DNA of 64,000 nucleotides from Nephrocerus scutellatus (lineage: Eukaryota > Arthropoda > Insecta > Diptera > Pipunculidae). The notes under the pieces are model-generated. The model was not told the origin of the DNA. It saw only the letters and a list, made by a program, of their open reading frames with translations, and did not search any database. The translations under genes were made by a program, and so were the position numbers. Below, piece by piece: positions 58,396 through 64,000 of this stretch (positions are counted from its first letter, which is position 1; each line of letters begins with the position of its first letter). Location of the stretch: the NCBI GenBank assembly GCA_947095585.1, contig OX352765.1, forward strand, positions 75,003,976 to 75,067,975, in the 5' to 3' direction.

Positions 58396-59136
58396 AGACA
58401 CCCACGAAGTAAACAATCAAATACTTGCCATGTTAATAGGCATAGCAACTGAATATAAGTGTATCGATACCGTTGTAGATACTCATGAGGAAGTTAATTA
58501 TCTAACTGAGTTCCTAAACTCACTTAATTCGTCTGGGTTGTCACCACATCGCCATGTTTTTCCCACGGAAAACTTTATTTTGATTGCTCTGGGTTGGGTT
58601 GACCTAAGAATTTATTTATTCTTGATCTTGAAGGGGAAACTAAAAAACATTGTATACAACCAAGTTTTGTTTTTAATTAATTTTATTTATGTTTATTTAA
58701 TTATTATTTTATAATTTGAACACTACAGCTATTATTTAAAATTTTACCTTATAGTTAGGTATCATTCTTTTTTCTATCACTGCCTAATAGAAGATTGGGA
58801 TGAATAAATACGTTGGCAACCCCGGGTAATCAGCTAGTTTTAAAAAAACTAGTTCGCTCGTGCAATTTCACAAAACAGCGGTATTGGGAAAATTAAAAAA
58901 ATAACGAAACCCATTAAAATACGGAAATACATCTAAGTTCATAGGGAAACAAATTATAACCTTTCTTCTTTTTATTTAGTGAAAAAAGAAAACTAGATTT
59001 AACTTCAAGTAAAAAATTATAGAAATTATTATTCAAAAACTTTACCGTTCATTTATAGATTTGTATTACCGCAATATTTAAAATGTTTATTACTTCTGGA
59101 AACAGGGAAAACACGCTACAATGGCTGGTTGACCTG
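58396..59136. other. Intergenic stretch without recognisable gene
   Basis: The open frame at 58430-58714 (start MLIGIATEYKCIDTVVDTHE) shows no domain I recognise and is followed by hydrophobic AT-rich translation. I cannot assign it. Confidence 0.35.
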
Positions 59137-59333
59137 TGTTGCCACGGTATCTGTGGAGAACCAGAGCTATATTCCTCTCTTTTTATTCTATCTCTCTCTT
59201 ATTTTTATTTGCCTCTCACCACATAAGTCTTGACCTCTTGACCTTCAGTCTTGATTTATATTTCATAGTGTTAAGTTCTAATAACATATCATTTAGTTTG
59301 TACCTCATTCGTACTTACTACCGAGTTACAACA
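59137..59333 (+). mobile_element. 5' LTR of gypsy-type retrotransposon
   Basis: 197 bp beginning TGTTGCCACGG and ending TTACAACA, i.e. with inverted TGTTG/CAACA ends. It is followed after one base by TGGCGACGAGG (59335), which sits where a tRNA primer-binding site is expected. The matching 3' LTR was not found downstream. Confidence 0.7.
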
Positions 59334-61700
59334 GTGGCGACGAGGGCTTTAAGGAATTTATCAAGAATTTTTTATTTCGAGATTCACATGTGCATAACCT
59401 AAAAATGTCCGACACTGAGAAATTTATGAAGCTTATGCAGCAACAAGCAAAAGCCCAAGCCCAGCAACAAGCCTAAATGGCTCAAATAATGCAACTTCTC
59501 GCAGGTCAACGTTTAGGCCAAGTTGGCGAAGTGCAACAAGAAATTGTAATCGATTCGAATCAACGCAAGATCAATGAAGCTGCAAAATTAATCACACAGT
59601 TCGAATATAATCCAGAAAATAACAGAATATTCAAGACTTGGTTTAGTAGACACGAAACGTACTTGCCAGCTGAACTTATGCCAGAAATGAAGATCCAGCT
59701 TGTGCTCAGCAAGTTTTTACAAAACTCGAGTCCGTCTCCAGCGTGTGGTGATCAGCACAGAGTGTTCAATTGTCCTTACAAAGCGAAGAATGGAAGAGCT
59801 TGAATCATAAAGCTGGTCACTGTCCAAGTTATAAAGATTTTATAAAGCAATAGGTGGAGAGAGCCAACAAAACTGCTCAAGAAGCAGGCCTTCAAACCAA
59901 TCAAGTCAGCGAAGTCAACAATGCCGTGCAACGCAACTTTGTTGAACCAAAGATCAACGGTGCGAACGTGAAGCTACAACTCGACACAGCTTCAGATATA
60001 ACGATCATCTCAAAAAGAAACTGGAGCTGCCTTGGAAAACCTACTCTCCAGAGTATATCAAAACCATAAGGTTTTGGAGATGAAGTTCCGCTGTTAGGAA
60101 ATTTTCCATGTGTCATCAAGTTGAATGGTGTTGAAGAGTACGCTGAGTGCTATGTAGCTAATCGAAGATTAACCTATTTGGAATTCCTTGGTTAAACGCT
60201 TTCAAGTTGTGGGGAGTTCCACTCAACACAGTGTCATTGAACAGCATTAACCACGACGGTAACTTGGCAAGCAAAATAAGAAAAGCTTTTCCTGAAGTTT
60301 TTACGGAAGGTCTCGGATGCCTCACAAAAGTCAAAGTTTCCATGACAAAGAAGCCAGAAGCGAAACCAGTTTTCCGCAATTTTCGACCAGTCCTGCATGC
60401 CGTAGCTCCGGCAGTACAAGCAGAACTTTAACGCCTTCAAAATCTCTGAGTTTTATCACCTGTCTCTTACTCCAAATCAGCAGCTCCGATCGTGGCAGTT
60501 AAGAAGAAAAATGGCAAGATTCGAATGTGTGGTGATTACTCATCTGGACTCAATAGCAATCTGGAGTCAGTATCCATTGCCAACACCAGAAGAAATTTTC
60601 GCAAACTTGGCAGACAAAAGAGTTTACAGCAAAATTGATCTGAGCGATGCATATTTCTAAGTCGAAAACAATGAACAAGCAAATCAATTGATGAACATCA
60701 ATACTCACATCGGCCTATTCAACGTCAACCGACTGCAACAAGGTGTGAAGACAGCTCCTGGCATTTTCCAGAAAATAATCAACAGAATGCTCGTTGGCAT
60801 CACAGCTCACGGTTTCATCGACGACATTATCATTGCTGGAGTCGACGAACAAGATCACGAGAATCAGCTCTTTAAAGCCAAGGAGCTCATCAGAGAATAC
60901 GGTTTCAATCTACAGTTGGAAAATGCGAGTTGTGTTGAGTTTTCTTGTCACATCATCGACAAGAGTAGAATAAAATCACATCCTGGCAGAAAGAACTTCC
61001 GACTCCAAAAGACGTGTCACAGATCCGATTATTCTTAGGTGTAGTCAATTACTACGGAAAATTCATATCAAAGGCATGAAAGAGCGATGAGGTATCCTCG
61101 ACGAGTTGCTGAAAAAAGATGTCAAATTCGTATGGACAGATAACACGAGAAGGCTTTTATCGACCTCAAGAACAAGAACAAGTAAAGAAAGCACACAGCT
61201 ACATCTACGGCAAAAAATTCAAGATCCAGATTAACAACAAACCCTTAATAGCGATATATGGCAAGAAGGCGGAATTCCAGCATATTCGGCAAATCGGCTC
61301 CAACGGTACGCTCTATGATTTCACAATCAAAAACGTGAAACCTTCAACAATATATGCTGCAACATGCTGACGATCGCAAAAACACTGCCAGTCCATATTG
61401 AGTACATTAGAAAAGCCACAACTCAATGCCAGACGCTCAGCAAGGCTGCAAAAATGATTAGCACAAATTCTTGGCCATCTCAAGCAAAACATATAAAAAA
61501 AACGCATTCAGAGATATCTTTAAGGTCCGAAACCACCTTTCGCAAATCCAAGGTTGCATTTTCTACGACGAGCGACTCGTGCGCGCGAAAGTAAACGGAA
61601 ACTTAAAGAACGGGGCTGAACTCGTTTATAACCAAACAATACACTATCTGTGTATTCGCAAATTCATCTATGAGTGTTCATATTGGCAAATGTCCATCAC
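59334..61700 (+). mobile_element. Degraded Ty3/gypsy-type retrotransposon, gag-pol remnants, 3' truncated
   Basis: Downstream of the LTR, broken frames read a gag-like start (59405 on), a retroviral-type aspartic protease (LQLDTASDITII, about 59970-60010, with DTA in place of the usual DTG/DSG), and reverse transcriptase pieces: [11 protein letters not shown] near 60635 and a FIDDIIIAGVDEQ catalytic segment near 60815-60855. An RNase H relic (YGKKFKIQINNKPLIAIYG, about 61208-61262) and a short segment resembling the start of integrase (about 61475-61640) follow. Stops and frameshifts occur in every domain, and most of integrase and the 3' LTR are absent. No env-like gene is seen. Confidence 0.8.
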
Positions 61701-61906
61701 ACAATGAATACAAATTTTTTTAAATTTTAACAAATTTCATTGTTATTTGTAGGCTTAACAATAATAAAAACAATTATTAAACAAATTTTGTTGCCCTTAG
61801 ATTTCTACCAACATAAATAGCAAAAAATGTTTTTTTTTTAAACCAAAATCCATGCAATCTTGAAGTTTTAAAAAAAGGTGCACGTCAGCTCCGACAGGCG
61901 ACTGGA

Positions 61907-62324
61907 GTTTACTCCTTAAGAATCGATTTTCATTTTTAACACGCTCCACACGCCACGGGTCACATGCTTCACAAATTACGTTATCGCAAGCCGAGCGCTG
62001 AACAATTGTTTTAAAACTAGGTCCATCAACTTGTGAATTGTAGAAGCTGATATATACCTGTTCCACATTTCTATGCGCCACACACGACGCCCCTCACGCG
62101 TCTCATGCGAAATATCAATATATGCTGTGTGACATATAGCTGCTCAAAAAACTTCAGCTTTCTAGGTCGTGTGAAAGGTCAAAAACTAACGACTTCACTT
62201 TTTGTTACCGCTTTTGGTAACTCTTCTGTTAACGCTCCATTTTCGTTAGCAATCGTTTTCACTCCCCAAATAATTTTTTGTGTAATTTTTTTTATGTAAG
62301 AAAATCGATTCTTAAGAAGTAAAC
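61907..62324. mobile_element. Inverted-repeat element (MITE or foldback), 418 bp
   Basis: The 25-bp ends (61907-61931 and 62300-62324) are reverse complements with one mismatch and contain cttaagaatcgattttc. The interior holds the phrase acgttatcgcaagccgagc (about 61979-61997) also found twice at 8770-8866. No transposase ORF and no clear target duplication. Confidence 0.75.
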
Positions 62325-62776
62325 ACCAATAAACTACCAAAATTTCATTAGCTACATTTTATTTGAATTCGAATTGGGATTTACAACAACAATTGCACTG
62401 TCGAATTTCTTATTTGGAATTTTAAAACCTGCTGTTTGGCTGGTTTTAGCTGGTTTTGAAGGATTCTCTTTTGAACCGCGAACGAAGTCAGACGTGCGAC
62501 AGAACAGAATTTGCATCTCGGAAATTTAATAATAAAAAAAATAAAAAATTATGCAAAATTAGTTATTAAATAACCGAAAGTTGTGAACATTGTTGTTTAT
62601 AGTGTTATTTTTTTTTTCTCTTTATTATTAGTACTATTTTAAAATAAACAGTGAGGGTTATTTCGAAGTTAAGTGAGAGGAGCAACCACAAAAGTGGAAC
62701 CTCCATAAAATATGTGGCATCTTTAAAGGATCCGCAAAAATTCTTGAAAAATATAAACAGTGGAAAAAAAAACCAA

Positions 62777-63568
62777 ATGAGTGTTAAAAATCTCTTATCT
62801 AACGAAGATATTAAAAAATTAAGATTCTACAAAGAAATTCAGGACGCCGAAGAGGGATTTTCCCATCATCAAGAAAAAAACGACGCCACGCCACTACAAA
62901 ACAACGCCACGCCGTTTCAAAGTGAAATAAAAATGTCGGACAAAAAAAACAGTGCTGCCAACTCACATGATGAATGGACCCTTATAAAATCCAAAATTAA
63001 TAAAGTGGTCAGGGGATCTGATGATCAATCAAAAAGAAGTCGTATAAGTAATGAAGGGAATATCAACAGGTTTGAATTATTAGCGGACAACAAAATGGAC
63101 ACGGGTGAACACTTACACAACACAAAGACAATCCCAAAAACAAATACGGTATCTGAGAAGGGGACTACCTTTTGTCCACCAATTTTTGTATTTAAATTGA
63201 GTTTAAAAGAGTGCAAAATCTCTGCATATAAGTATAAATTTATAAATGTTGGGTATCAAAAAACAAAAGTATTTGTGTCCAACAATATCATCCACAGGGA
63301 ACTGATCGCTAAGATTCGAGAAACTGAGGCACAAGCGTTCTCCTTTACCCCAAAGGAATGTCAGAAGGTGCCAGTATTGCTAAAAGAAATGGATGCCGAC
63401 ACATCGCTGGAGGATATAGCTTTAGCTATTAGGGAACAGGTTCCTAACATCAAAATAAATAAAATTTCTAATTTTTCTACACCGCGTTCAAATGAGAGAA
63501 ACAAGAAACTGAACATTTTTACCGTTCAATTGGAAGCGGGTGAATCGCCCCTGGAGCTAGTAAAATAA
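62777..63568 (+). CDS. Jockey-type LINE ORF1 (gag-like), N-terminal part, frameshifted
   Basis: The frame is open from just after a stop at 62645-62647. The first ATG is at 62777 (MSVKNLLSNEDIKKLRFY); the codon at 62651 is GTG. The protein is lysine-rich and resembles ORF1 of Jockey-type LINEs. It has a disordered N terminus, then the region ahead of the zinc knuckles (VPVLLKEMDADTSLEDIALA and the following PNIKINKISNF, about 63369-63480), and ends at a TAA at 63566-63568 just where the zinc-knuckle region should follow. The downstream knuckles are in another frame, so an indel has broken this copy, or the element uses frameshifting. Confidence 0.75.
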   Translation: MSVKNLLSNEDIKKLRFYKEIQDAEEGFSHHQEKNDATPLQNNATPFQSEIKMSDKKNSAANSHDEWTLIKSKINKVVRGSDDQSKRSRISNEGNINRFELLADNKMDTGEHLHNTKTIPKTNTVSEKGTTFCPPIFVFKLSLKECKISAYKYKFINVGYQKTKVFVSNNIIHRELIAKIRETEAQAFSFTPKECQKVPVLLKEMDADTSLEDIALAIREQVPNIKINKISNFSTPRSNERNKKLNIFTVQLEAGESPLELVK

Positions 63569-64000
63569 AATTTTTACTAAACCAAAGAGTTTTTTGGGAA
63601 AAGAAAACCCATAGAAACATTACCCGCTGTTTTAGGTGCCAGCGCTTTGGACACACTGGACAGTTTTGTGGATACAGCACACGTTGTGCTGTATGTGGTG
63701 AAAACCACGAATCTGAGGTTTGCCTTAAAGCAAAAGAAAATAATAATGAGCCTCAAAGAGTCAAATGCGCAAATTGTGCCAGTACATCCCATTCAGCGCT
63801 AGATTCTACGTGTCCAGCGTTTTTGAAATATAAGGAACGCAGAGAATTTCTCTTGCAAAAAGCAAGACAACAAAAAAACCAAGGAATCCCAATCAATATT
63901 CCTATTCTTAACAACAAGAACTTTCCTAATATTTTATCTCAAGCTAATTCACCGAAGTCAAATCCAGTAAACAAAAATTTAAAATATTCCGATGCAGTTA
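63569..64000 (+). pseudogene. Jockey-type LINE ORF1, zinc-knuckle region, runs off window
   Basis: In a different frame from the preceding ORF, this segment encodes FLLNQRVFWEKK, then three Cys/His clusters: CFRCQRFGHTGQFC (about 63630-63672), CAVCGENHESEVC (about 63687-63725) and CANCASTSHSALDSTC (about 63771-63815). These zinc knuckles mark nucleic-acid binding in LINE ORF1 proteins. A basic, proline/asparagine-rich tail follows to the right edge. ORF2 would lie beyond the window. Confidence 0.8.

Overview
This window is nuclear genomic DNA from an insect, almost certainly a higher (schizophoran) fly such as a tephritid or calyptrate. It is AT-rich and intron-bearing, full of degraded LINE, Tc1/mariner, gypsy, hAT-like and SINE copies, and carries one clearly recognisable host gene. 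That gene is the four-exon fly homologue of charybde (chrb, REDD1/DDIT4 family), on the + strand with coding sequence from 34946 to 40773. No bacterial gene, operon, CRISPR array, rRNA or intact tRNA is visible. Almost all other open frames are chance frames or transposon remains.

Layout. 1-33 kb is a transposon graveyard. It holds an RTE-type LINE cut by the left edge (1-1800) with a second RTE fragment facing it on the minus strand (1820-2525), a second BovB/RTE-like LINE (12490-13735), a Jockey/CR1-like minus-strand LINE (13890-14707, with a further piece at 19130-19260), two RNase-H LINE 3' ends (19400-20290 minus, 21690-22785 plus), mariner pieces at 10360-10800 and 26133-26935 (the latter split and inverted), a Tc1 remnant (27130-27625) and an internally deleted RTE copy (30270-31192). 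31.5-49 kb is comparatively poor in recognisable coding transposons and contains chrb, its probable promoter and 5' leader (about 33.6-34.95 kb), a large first intron (35022-39325) with a palindromic MITE, and a very AT-rich downstream stretch. 49-64 kb is again repeat-rich: a hAT-type MITE with clear 8-bp target duplications (49261-49882), a perfect 23-bp hairpin (54480-54530), a tRNA-derived SINE (54955-55255), a 103-bp minisatellite (57300-57735), a gypsy-type element with one LTR (59137-61700), an inverted-repeat element (61907-62324) and the start of a Jockey-type LINE whose gag-like ORF1 runs off the right edge.

The most unusual recurring structure is a dispersed, non-coding element family seen at eight places (about 2560, 6545, 11864, 16735, 17370, 31193, 53864 and 57893). 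Each is built from a conserved head, a variable number of 97-119 bp satellite units, and a conserved tail. Head and tail carry short inverted copies of a TAAATTCTCTA motif. I could not assign this family to a named transposon class, and it is the best candidate here for something poorly described.

Limits: family assignments come from reading motifs by eye, boundaries of degraded elements are approximate, and the transcription start, UTR extents and regulatory sites of chrb are inference.
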